From Allacma fusca (lineage: Eukaryota > Arthropoda > Collembola > Symphypleona > Sminthuridae), in contig OX359250.1 of assembly GCA_947179485.1 (NCBI GenBank), positions 2,439,661 through 2,503,660 on the forward strand: 64,000 bases of DNA, read 5' to 3'. A model generated the notes under the pieces. The model was given only the letters and a program-made list of their open reading frames with translations, did no database searches and was not told where the DNA came from. Positions 10,258-18,770 of this stretch are shown here, piece after piece (the first letter of the stretch is position 1; every line of letters starts with the position of its first letter). A program made the translations under genes and the position numbers.

Positions 10258-11417
10258 AAAAATAAAGGAGGATTTATAGCCTGATGAGAAGGGTAACCAC
10301 AGGTGTAATTCCCCGGAGGTGTGTAATAGCCAGGGTGACTGTTCGGAGGGAACTGATCCTGGCGGCGGAAATTCCCTCGTTGATTTCGGGGTCCACCATT
10401 ATTACTGTTTGGTGGTTGTCGACTATTCATTGGCAAGGCGGCCTGCTGCTGGTGCGCCGGAGGCTGTAATGAAAGAGAATTAGTTGCCAAAATATTTTGT
10501 GGTGAAAGACTGACCTCAGGAGTGCCTTGTTTCCCAGCGGTGACGACAGCAGTCAGACGTTGCGTGTTACCCGCCGTGACATCCCGCAGCATTGTCCGAC
10601 ATTGAGACATGATGTGGTTTTGACGTCCGCAGTAATCACAGGTGACCACCGTCAGCGCGCGGACGGATACAGGTCCTAGTTGAGGGGCCTGGTCCACAGA
10701 GGACTGGGTAGGTACAGGCCGGATGGCGGGATTGAGTTCCGGATCCTGAAGGAGACCCTTAAGGTTCTTCGCCAGATCCCGAAGGTTCCGTGATGGAGTG
10801 ATCGCTAAAGATTCCATCCGGAGTGGAAGTTTCCCACGGGCCTTCTCGACGATGTCCTCTTCATCCATGAGGGGATCAAGGTCCCAGCAAAGTTTCTGGA
10901 GACCAGCGACGAAGGAGTGAGGAGTCATGCCGGACCGATACCGGTATGCATCCAGGTCGGCCTGCTTCTCAGCCTTCAACCGGTCATGGTCAAAGCGCTC
11001 CTTCAATTCCTCGCACACGTAGTCCCAGATCTCCTGAGATGACTTCGTCTTCCTGTCCAGGAACATCCGGATCCTGGGGAAGATGGATTGGAACCACTCC
11101 CTGACGTCCCGGTCCGGAGAATCTAGGAAGAGGCGGGACAGATTCCGAATGACCATGTCATGGGTCACGAAGAGATCCGAGGCGAAGTGGTCCACTGCGG
11201 CGATGAAGGATGTAGGGTTCTCCTGGCTAGAGTACTGGCGGACTTCCAGACGGAACTTGTCCAGCCGCCGGTATTTGTCATCCGATTCCCGAGATCGGAG
11301 GAGCCGATCCTTTTTTTCGTCCTCGGTCTCATTATGGTCGGCCATGATGGAGTGAGAACAGAAAAGGATGAGCACAGAGAAGGTAAGTGTAGACGTCGGG
11401 AAAAACCTAGACCTCAA
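10107..11417 (-). CDS. gag: Gypsy Gag protein
   Basis: The frame has 436 codons. The first ATG is at 11417, but the likelier start is the ATG at 11345 (residue 25, MADHNETEDEKK), because the 24 preceding residues are hydrophobic and unlike a Gag start. Residues about 50-230 form a charged, helical capsid-like region with the retrotransposon-gag pattern (EIWDYVCEELKERF). A CCHC zinc knuckle follows at 260-273 (CDYCGRQNHIMSQC, spacing CX2CX4HX4C), which would bind the genomic RNA. The last 130 residues are rich in Pro, Gln and Asn. The frame ends at TAG 10107-10109, overlapping pol in the -1 frame, so most ribosomes would make Gag alone. Confidence 0.88.
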   Translation of the reverse strand: MRSRFFPTSTLTFSVLILFCSHSIMADHNETEDEKKDRLLRSRESDDKYRRLDKFRLEVRQYSSQENPTSFIAAVDHFASDLFVTHDMVIRNLSRLFLDSPDRDVREWFQSIFPRIRMFLDRKTKSSQEIWDYVCEELKERFDHDRLKAEKQADLDAYRYRSGMTPHSFVAGLQKLCWDLDPLMDEEDIVEKARGKLPLRMESLAITPSRNLRDLAKNLKGLLQDPELNPAIRPVPTQSSVDQAPQLGPVSVRALTVVTCDYCGRQNHIMSQCRTMLRDVTAGNTQRLTAVVTAGKQGTPEVSLSPQNILATNSLSLQPPAHQQQAALPMNSRQPPNSNNGGPRNQRGNFRRQDQFPPNSHPGYYTPPGNYTCGYPSHQAINPPLFFWDGQQYRPFQMPAPPQPPPHQGSWAPPTPPQNAGAGPTQPQPPNNQGNC

Positions 11418-11588
11418 AAGTAATAATAAAGGTAACCACCGAAAATGTAGGAAAAGAACTTACAAAATTCGGGAATAATCCGTGGGTAAACGTGGACGTT
11501 GGAAGATGTGGGAATCCTCAGCCTCCGTCCTCACGGAGTAGCAATGAAGCAACAGGGCCACGTCCGGTAGACTAATCCAGCGTCCGCG

Positions 11589-11688
11589 GACCACGTCAGC
11601 ACTATGTATGTCACTCCTATTGAAATGATGGGGAGACCACGTCAGCACTATGTATGTCACTCCTATTGAAATGATGGGGAGACCACGT
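11589..11688. repeat. 46 bp tandem duplication in gypsy leader
   Basis: Two identical 46 bp units (11589-11634 and 11635-11680) start GACCACGTCAGCACTATGTA, and the first 8 bases of a third follow. Because 46 is not a multiple of 3, the upstream frame crossing the repeat reads it in two frames. Confidence 0.9.
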
Positions 11689-12366
11689 GGCACCCTGGAG
11701 TAACTGTTAATGTCGGGAAAAAACCGGGAGACGGGAGATCTGGAACCCGCTAATGCAACCAGGAAATCCCAGCGATGACGACCGATATTCCCCGGACGTA
11801 AGGATGAACGGACCCACGCGTACACGACGAAAGGGAGTGTAAATACCAAGAACGCCTAAACACTAGATATTTATAATTAATGTATTTACTTAAATATAAG
11901 AAAAGCACTCACGAAAACTCGGAGACAACCGGTTAAGAGGTATGCGCCGGAATTATAGTGGCTGGAAACTCCCGGCGGAAGGAACGTATCCCGTGGAAGA
12001 TTATCCGTGAAAAAACCGGCGAGAGAGAAGAGAAAAAAAAATCCTGATGGCACTGAGACAGCCGTAACCCTCGGACCATACGGGGAGTCCCACAGAAATG
12101 AGAGCAAGACACGTGGCTAGTCCGGAGAAGACCTAAACACCAAAATGTAATAATTAGTTCCAAGTAATGAGAAGGAGAATTACTTACCGAATGTTGAGGG
12201 AATCCGATGGACCGAATTTCACTGATGGGAGCAGGGTCTCTGGAGATTTCCACGTATCACACTTGCACCACCAGTATCCGAGAGCCACGCGGTCCGCCGT
12301 CAAAGCCGGAAAGTTCCGGGTGTGGGGGGAAAAGAAAAAAACTCGGCGAAATGAGGAGGGAAAAAA

Positions 12367-12384
12367 GGTCTCGCACCTCCACCA
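12367..12384 (-). other. Candidate primer binding site of gypsy element
   Basis: On the - strand TGGTGGAGGTGCGAGACC begins 24 nt inside the 5' LTR edge with the obligatory TGG (complement of a tRNA CCA end). The distance is longer than usual, and I cannot match the sequence to a particular tRNA. The intervening 24 nt can form a hairpin (GACCG/CGGTC). Confidence 0.35.
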
Positions 12385-12408
12385 AATGATGGCGACCGGG
12401 TTTCGGTC

Positions 12409-12612
12409 ACCAGCGAACCTAACCTAAAAATAGGATAAATATCCGAAGTCGAGAAAATGGATGGAAAAATAAAGAGGAGCGTGCTCCATGCGACTGTCCT
12501 GCTTGTTCTCCTGATAACGACTTACTTACTTTTATTAACGTCGACTCGCGGAGGAGCTGTGAGCCGGGGCTCATACACATATTACAAATAGTGAGGGGAG
12601 CCAACCCTCACA
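12409..12612 (-). repeat. 5' LTR of gypsy element
   Basis: Identical to 1768-1971 over all 204 bp. As the upstream LTR on the - strand it should carry the promoter. The flank after 12612 (AGCAAG) does not repeat the flank before 1768, so no TSD is visible. Confidence 0.9.
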
Positions 12613-12803
12613 AGCAAGAATGTCAACTCTTCTACTTGTCCCATTTTTATCTTCACAATATACTTCTTCTTGGACTATATATTTATTTTCTTTAAATTTT
12701 GTAGCTAACAATGAGCGAATGCTGTGATGACGATTATTACGTAATAATTCACCTCTGGGGCATTTACCAAGGATATGTCCTAAGGTTTCAAACTCATTGC
12801 AAT
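12613..12803 (-). pseudogene. RLE-type LINE C-terminus, proximal half
   Basis: The - strand reads CNEFETLGHILGKCPRGELL and, 30 codons later, SRRVDILA. The C...ETLGH.LG.C pattern is the CCHC motif preceding the restriction-like endonuclease of R2-type LINEs, and RR.DI is part of the nuclease. The frame continues at 1767 after the gypsy element. At 12804 it is cut off by a Helentron-like repeat. Confidence 0.65.
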
Positions 12804-13426
12804 CCTCTCTACTAAGTTGAAAGAGTGGGCCGTCTTCGTCTTGGTGTGTAATACGGATTTGAGATTCAAATTTTCGCGCGCTTTTTTTATTGGCTGAGCC
12901 AGCAATAACTGGCTAAATAAATTATTAAAATTATTTTTTTTGAAATATATTAAAGCATTATACTGTTTTGCGCTTTTTCTTTTTCCTCTTTGAATAAAAA
13001 TTTTTCTCAAATGAAAAAAGGATGTTAAAAAGTCTTCATAATTCGAAATAATTAAAAAAAAACTTTTTTACATTTTTTTTAAGGATTTGAGATTCAAATT
13101 TAAGCGAGCTTTTTTTTATTTGCTAAGCCAGCAATAGCTGACTAAATAAATTATAAAAATTATTCTAAAAAAATTTCTAAAAAAGCATTTAACAGTAGCA
13201 AGGGCGGCGACATTGCCCGGGCAGCCGTCCACAACCAAGATGGTCCACTCTTTCAAATTAGAAGAGAGAATCATTTTAAAAGATAATTAAAGCAAAATTA
13301 AATGAAAAAATCGTTTTACCGTACATTAGTCTAAACTTTTACTAGGGTTGTGCAGCTAGCTATTGCATACAACTATTTTACATTTGCCTCGCTGAGCCAG
13401 CAATTTGCTGGCTGTGCAGTGCTCGT
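12804..13426. mobile_element. Helentron-like non-autonomous element, copy 1
   Basis: A left inverted repeat (TTGAAAGAGTGGGCCGTCTT, about 12816) pairs with a right one ending near 13269 (CCACTCTTTCAAATTAGAAG). Between them GAGCCAGCAATAACTGGC occurs twice through an internal duplication (about 12840-12960 and 13085-13180). The 3' end has the perfect hairpin AGCCAGCA/TGCTGGCT (13395-13413) followed by GTGCAGTGCTCG. Subterminal inverted repeats plus a 3' hairpin without a TSD suit non-autonomous Helentrons (HINEs). It truncates the LINE fragment on its left. Confidence 0.6.
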
Positions 13427-14224
13427 ATCTACAAAAATTTTATTTTTTATTATTTTAAAATTATTATTTGTATTTTGAAATTGCATTTTTTTGTTGACTT
13501 GGACAGAATTAAGTTGAACACTTAGTTACTATAACTTAAGCCTGTTCAAGTTAACAAAAAAATAATAATGTGAAAAATAAAATGGATAATACAATACCCG
13601 GTATTCATAAATATTCAGAAATTCGCAACTTTCGCTGCAGAAATATGTTTAAATCGTTGTTGGGGGTTAGACTATTTTCGTGCCAATGACATTCGGGAAA
13701 GACACCCGGTTTTTATAACACCCGGCACATGTAAAAGGTATTGTATTACTCGGTTTCCATACCCGCCGGGTATTTGTGTTAGCAGTAGAGCAACTGGCTA
13801 GAAGCCATAACTGGATTTCCATTTTGTCCGGTCCAAATTGGTCAACACAAACGGCAGTATTCGTGATCTAACCATGCTAACCTAACCCGGGTATCCCGTT
13901 ACCCGAATGGCCCCAAAAAATGTATTTAAGGTCCTGGTATGGTTTTGAACACATTTGCGTCGTCAGTTTGGCCTTAAACACAGTATTTCAGAAATAGTCC
14001 GAGGGGACACTTTTGTCCTCATCACGGGACGTCGCTTATGGGAAACCTACACGATGTTACACATGCCTGGTTCTGCGGTATGTACTGCTAGTTAGCACAC
14101 ACCAAACGCTCACTTCAATGTGAGTAGATTTCTGTGATTTCGTGTCATAGCAGTAGTTGTAGTATCGTTATATTCGTTATGATATGAAAGACTTTTCCGT
14201 TCCAAAATTTCTTTTTAGCCGATT
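13427..14224. other. Non-coding; CCCGG-word stretch
   Basis: No gene. 13515-13560 repeats part of 1005-1060. From about 13590 to 13910 the words ACCCGG and CCGGGTA recur (TACCCGGTATT, CACCCGGTTT, CCCGCCGGGTATT, ACCCGGGTATCCCG), resembling the word-array elements described below, but I could not define its ends. Confidence 0.4.
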
Positions 14225-14400
14225 TATTCGTTAACTTTATTATTATTTTTTGGTTTGAAAAGATCAATGTTTCAAATAATGTGATCATTATTATTTATTT
14301 TTTTGTGCCAAAAGATTAATGTTTCAAAGAATCCTTAATCCTACTATTATTATTTTTTGCTTCAAACGATCAATGTTTCAATAATCTTACGCTAACTGCG
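14225..14400. repeat. Degenerate direct repeat, three copies
   Basis: Three imperfect units each contain TATTATTATTTTTTG, then a GATCAATGTTTCAA-like segment (about 14235-14280, 14290-14330 and 14340-14380), spaced roughly 60-65 bp apart. Confidence 0.5.
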
Positions 14401-14736
14401 GTAACCAATAGGTCTACTTTAACGCAAATTAATTTCTACAGTGTGATCCCTTCGTTGGCGCAACATGCCCTTTTGCACATAGATTTACATAATATTAAGG
14501 GACATTTGTGCCAAATTTTAAGGAAATCGCTAGTGAAGAACACCCTTAGAATTTTTGCAATGCTAATTAAATGGTAGCTATGATAGCTCTTAGATAGCAA
14601 CGATGCCAAAAAATTGTTGATATATGCCAATAACTCTAGAACCCCTTCAGGTGGGACATTGAAAATATTCACGCACAGTTTTTAAAGTCTCCAATCGACT
14701 TTAAGCCCTTAAAATTTCCAATCGGACCTATCGTTT
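14401..14736. other. Non-coding, nothing recognised
   Basis: A 78-codon frame on the - strand (14436-14672) has no recognisable motif. I do not count it as a gene. Confidence 0.4.
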
Positions 14737-15035
14737 AAAAGTCACATGCAAAAGCATTTTTTTACCCTCGAGTGATAGCAGAGGTAGTTGCTTTTTAAGG
14801 CCAGAAAAGTTGTTTTGCAAAAAATTAAAAATGTGACAGAGAGAAGATAAAGCAACTTTCCAAAAAGTCACATGCAAAAGCATTTTTTTACCCTCGAGTG
14901 ATAGCAGAGGTAGTTGCTTTTTAAGGCCAGAAAAGTTGTTTTGCAAAAAATTAAAAATGTGACAGAGAGAAGATAAAGCAACTTTCCAAAAAATTAAAAA
15001 TGTGACAGAGAGAAGATAAAGCAACTTTCCAAAAA
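14737..15035. repeat. 126 bp tandem repeat with a 42-45 bp tail repeat
   Basis: The unit starting GTCACATGCAAAAGCATTTT begins at 14741 and again at 14867, a period of 126 bp with near-perfect identity. The last third (AAAATGTGACAGAGAGAAG) is repeated once more before 15035. The copies are so alike that the duplication must be recent. Sequence from 15037 matches 1148-1195. Confidence 0.9.
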
Positions 15036-15130
15036 TGAACCGCTATGCTTCAACATGGTATGTACATAAGGACGACAACCATCACTACTACTACGATGAA
15101 GCTTTTAGTAAGAAGGATTACTCGGTAGCA

Positions 15131-15240
15131 CCCGAGATGCTTTGTTTCATTCATTATTGCTCTAATTTTTCTCATATCAAATGCTAGTTTTTCACATTTT
15201 AGAACCGTGAAAGCATCTTCGTTTTGGTTTTTTTAAAACC
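15131..15240 (-). repeat. Dispersed repeat, inverted partner of 23965-24070
   Basis: Its reverse complement matches 23965-24070 over about 100 bp, including CCAAAACGAAGATGCTTT and GTGAAAAACTAGCA. Family unknown. Confidence 0.75.
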
Positions 15241-15896
15241 TCATTTTTTATTTCATTCTGCCGTAACCAAACACTTTGGCAAATAACTATTGTGTCATAC
15301 CATTGGATATTTTGTTTTGGTTGCAAGTTCATATTTGTTCGAAAATTAATTCGAAAATAAACCCTGGATGTCTCCGTGATTGAGTTCAGTCTCAATTGAG
15401 ACTGAGATCAGTTTCAACTCCAAATCTTTCTAACGGAGGGTAATAGATATACATATGTAGTAATAGTAACAATCTAATAGACAAGGTAACAAAATATAAA
15501 GTGCTACTGTGCCAAAATATAGAAGGTTATCAATATTTTTGTAATTTCAAAACTTTTGAAAAATTGTAATGACTTTATAAGCAGTTTACCAACTCATTAC
15601 ATGTTACGCACTAATTACATAATTCCTGAGTAATGCGAATGTGAATACTACAATATGCACATTGGGTACTCCCCTGTCCCACCGCTTTTAACCAGGCTTA
15701 TACATAGGCCAAGTATGCTTCTGAATACCATTCGCTCGTAAATTAGAAACTCCAAAATGTGACGTAGCATAACAAACAAAACATTGTATAAGTATGACTT
15801 ATGTATACAATTCTATACACAACCATTGTGCCCTCCGCTTTGCTCACTTCGCTTTCGATTGATCGATCGCAGTTTCGATTTTTATGCAGCTTATAT
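15241..15896. other. Non-coding, nothing recognised
   Basis: AT-rich sequence with no convincing coding region, apart from short repeats such as the GAGACTGAG/CTCAATTGAG palindrome near 15385-15405. Confidence 0.4.
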
Positions 15897-16475
15897 CAAA
15901 GGTGTCCACCTATCCTATTTAAAGGGCTATATATATGATAAAAATAGGCATAGGATGCAAAATCCAAGTAATTATAGGTAGTAAAATAGGGTGCAGTTGT
16001 GCAGTAATTACCGCTAAAATTAATCCTATATTATATGTAGGAGCTGCAAGAGTTCACTTTTTATTTAGGAACAAGGTAGGCAGTTTGCGAAGGTAAAAAT
16101 ATGCAAATTTAATAATCTACTGACAAATTTGTCAAGCAATTATTTGATTTAACCTTAAAATAAATCTCAAAAATATTCTTCAAATACGTGACATTTTAGT
16201 AGTCGATTTTTTCATATGTTACGATTGCACGTACATACATAGATGATTTTTAGTTGAAAAAATAAACCTTTACAAGCTAAAAATAGGTCTTTATAGGCTA
16301 AAAAATAGGCCTTTATAGGCTAAAATATAGGCAGAAACATTACAGGAGTATATATGTAGGCAAATAGGTAGGCAATTTATTTTTGATAAATAATGTAGGT
16401 TAATATGCGTAGGGAAGGCCAAGCTGCAAAAAATATGTAGTATTTTAGGTAGGCTGAACCTTTTGGACACCTTTG
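15897..16475. mobile_element. hAT-type MITE with GCTTATAY target duplication
   Basis: The 579 bp segment starts CAAAGGTGTCCA and ends with its exact inverse TGGACACCTTTG. It is flanked by GCTTATAT (15889-15896) and GCTTATAC (16476-16483), an 8 bp duplication with one mismatch. An 8 bp TSD is diagnostic of hAT. The interior is non-coding and filled with AATAGG/CTATAGG/GTAGG words in both orientations, for example TTTATAGGCTAAAAAATAGG. Confidence 0.82.
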
Positions 16476-16959
16476 GCTTATACGTAATCCATCCTCAGCA
16501 CAGTGGATGAGGTGACTCCGAATCCTCACGAAATTAAATATTATCAATTGATTCAAGGCAAATAGTCACTAAATACCTGGTTACATACACCTAAAAACTA
16601 TCTTGCGCAGTAAAAGTATGCCGAAATAATTTTCAAATTCCCTATATGCCGAAAATGCAAAAAATGTCCAGTAGTGTCTAGATTTGATGTCTTGGCACTT
16701 TCATTTTTACAACCCTGAATGTGTGTATATTTATCTAATATAATGTGCTTGTCGAGTCGGGCAAATAAAGCAAAACTACCACAGTAATAGATATTAATAG
16801 TCATACAAAGTGACTAACTTGTTTTAACTTTTGCGTGCTTTTTAAAAAGTATCTATTGTGTGGTACGTGTTTTTAAAACATTTTTTTAAGGCAACTTTTT
16901 ATTTTAATATTTTATGGTTGTAGATTCACTGCATAGCCTTCTTTTTAATTCTTACTCAG
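16476..16959. other. Non-coding upstream of candidate exon
   Basis: No gene. The last 20 bases form a good polypyrimidine tract and acceptor (CTTCTTTTTAATTCTTACTCAG) ending at 16959. Confidence 0.4.
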
Positions 16960-17294
16960 ACTTCAAGAATATCATCGGCAATTCTGCAGCCCTAATTTGC
17001 AGAAACTTTTCCCGGAGCTGAAAAACGAAGGTAAAGCCCGGTAAAAAGTCAATGGATCCGAATGGAGTGAAACCAGTTGAACTAACTCCCACTCCTGTGT
17101 ATGATCAACGACAGGGACCGGGTATTGCAAATTCAACAGAAATTTGTACACCTGAATTGCCGATTGCCGCCATTAATAATTTACTGGTGGGAATGGATGC
17201 TATCCGTCAGGATGCAATTGAAAGTCAAGATCTGACCCACAATTCCAGGGGAATAGGCAAAGATGTGTTTGCTATTATCGGGCTGATTGAAAAG
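16960..17294 (+). CDS. Candidate 5' coding exon of unknown protein
   Basis: The exon is bounded by a strong acceptor (...CTTACTCAG, ending 16959) and a GT donor (AAG|GTATTT at 17294/17295). It has a short 5' UTR, then an ATG at 17052 opening 81 codons that end exactly in phase 0. The peptide (MDPNGVKPVELTPTP...) is hydrophilic, and I recognise no domain. The next candidate exon starts in phase 0 at 17856. The pair could be the start of a small separate gene, or an N-terminal extension of TPPP, whose first conserved exon is also phase 0. It could instead be the ORF1 of a lost retroelement. Confidence 0.42.
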
Positions 17295-17855
17295 GTATTT
17301 AAGATTAAATACCTTAAAACATTCTTTTTTAGCAATAATGTTTGGAAACATTCCATTCGTCATCATCCCTTTTTTTCCTTGAGAGTGAAACTGTTTGAAA
17401 TACAAAGTACTTACACAGCTTCTTTCCTGAGCTTTCTTACCGGTTTGAACAACGGTCGACGGTTAATTATTAGTAAAGACAAGGACTAGGCTTGGCTTGC
17501 TTTGTTTCTGTATTTTGCTAATACGTAAAGTTTAAGTTAACTCGAAGAATTAAATATAAAAAATAGCACTTGACCCGGGAAGACGAAGTAGAGAAAAATG
17601 ATCTTTGACACTCCTAGAAACAGTAGAAACCTTACACACGACCTCATAGTTGTGACGCTTGCCAAGGCTGAGTTGTGCTTATTTGACAGCCGGTAGCTCT
17701 AACAGTTTTTTATGAAGGCTATAATAATTAATGATTAATATCTACATGTGTACATCTACCATAGATGTAGATCTACATTATGTAGTATATCCTGTAGTAG
17801 TTATGTTAAGAAGCTCGTAAGAATTTTAGCTAAACATAATTTATTTGACATGTAG

Positions 17856-18299
17856 AAGGGACTTGCTGTTCCAGTAGAGACACAATTAGCCGCAATAACA
17901 CCTACCACGACATTACCTAAAGGAAACAACGGGACCTATTCTGCATCAAGTACGACTGGGAAGCACGCACGGAGTGCTGTGAAGTCGGGACCAGGATCAA
18001 CTGCTCATGATTTCAGAGGATCCCGAGCCACTCCTAAGATTCAAAGGTCTTCTCACTCCGGAGCGGGTTCTGATCGTGTTGCGTCTACATCTGCGAAGGT
18101 GAGTACAACAACTTCAGCAAAGACACTCTCAGAATCTCGACAGGCAGATCTTAAGAAAAGTGGGAAAACTAGAGGTGACGTGCTTTTGAGACCATCGTCA
18201 AGTTTTTACAAACCGACAACCACCTCCTCATCAAAAGGAGCAACTACTCAGTCCAACAAGCTTAAAACAACACAATCCTACTCAGCACTTGCAGCCAAG
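17856..18299 (+). CDS. Candidate Ser/Thr/Lys-rich coding exon
   Basis: After the acceptor ATGTAG, 148 codons are open with no stop and end exactly in phase 0 at the donor AAG|GTGTGT (18299/18300). The product is Ser, Thr and Lys rich (KTLSESRQADLKKSGKTRG) with no recognisable fold, and is probably disordered. Both flanking junctions are phase 0, matching the exon ending at 17294 and the TPPP exon starting at 26189. The alternative downstream exon is at 18606. Low-complexity basic, Ser-rich stretches are common in tubulin-binding proteins, but that is only suggestive. Confidence 0.45.
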
Positions 18300-18605
18300 G
18301 TGTGTCACATTTTCATTCGTTTTATATATACAAACAATTCTGTCTCCCGGAGTTTGCACCACTCCTTACGCTTTGATTGATATAGCACCGTTTCTAGAAT
18401 ACATATTGCCTAATATCAACAACCTAGCAAGTATATGTGATATATGATCCAATGTACAACTCAACTACTCAGTATTTTTATACCCCGTAATACAGAGTTC
18501 TCTTAAGAGCTTTCAGAAATTCCCAACTCGAGAGGGAAGGTCATGGTTCGTGTGATGCAATTCTACCAAGACTGGTCTGAATATTTGGTGTCTCATTAAT
18601 TGCAG

Positions 18606-18770
18606 GTACACACAAAGCAGCAAGACAGCTCATTCGTACAGCAGAATAGGAATTTCTTTTACATTAGGAACCTTTGAAAGTTTAAGTCCCCAAACTTAGT
18701 ATTGAGAATTGCAAATGGGCAACTAATACCAGCGAGTCTCTCAATAAACTTGTATTTTGGATATAATGGA
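18606..18770 (+). CDS. Candidate short terminal exon with poly(A) signal
   Basis: It follows the acceptor TTAATTGCAG (ending 18605). In phase 0 it reads VHTKQQDSSFVQQNRNFFYI, then two more residues and a TGA near 18675. AATAAA follows at 18743-18748. If used, the two upstream exons would form a short gene of about 250 residues instead of joining TPPP. Confidence 0.3.

Larger units (their letters stand above)
11418..12408 (-). other. Gypsy 5' leader
   Basis: About 990 nt separate the 5' LTR from gag. The leader holds several upstream ATG frames under 130 codons and a 46 bp tandem duplication. I cannot tell whether the frame at 11460-11849 is translated; it runs across the duplication. Internal initiation or splicing would be needed for efficient Gag synthesis past so many upstream ATGs. 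Confidence 0.6.
1768..12612 (-). mobile_element. Full-length Ty3/gypsy LTR retrotransposon
   Basis: A 10,845 bp element on the - strand. It is bounded by identical 204 bp LTRs, with the 5' LTR at 12409-12612 and the 3' LTR at 1768-1971. In transcription order it holds a leader of about 1 kb, gag, pol in the -1 frame, about 1.15 kb of 3' untranslated sequence and a purine-rich tract. The pol order PR-RT-RNaseH-IN identifies Ty3/gypsy (Metaviridae). Identical LTRs and two long open frames point to a recent insertion. No envelope gene is seen. No TSD is visible, and the host LINE frame is restored exactly without one. The core is much more GC-rich than the flanks. Confidence 0.93.

Noticed and set aside
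10256-10262. Run of seven T on the - strand as the gag-pol slippery site
   Set aside because: In the gag frame it reads TTA TTT TTT TGG, which does not allow re-pairing at both codons. GGGAAAC at 10113-10119 with a downstream hairpin fits far better.
11343-11417. Hydrophobic signal peptide at the start of Gag
   Set aside because: The 24 residues before MADHNETEDE look like translated leader; Gag proteins of this type start with a charged cytosolic region, and an in-frame ATG follows.
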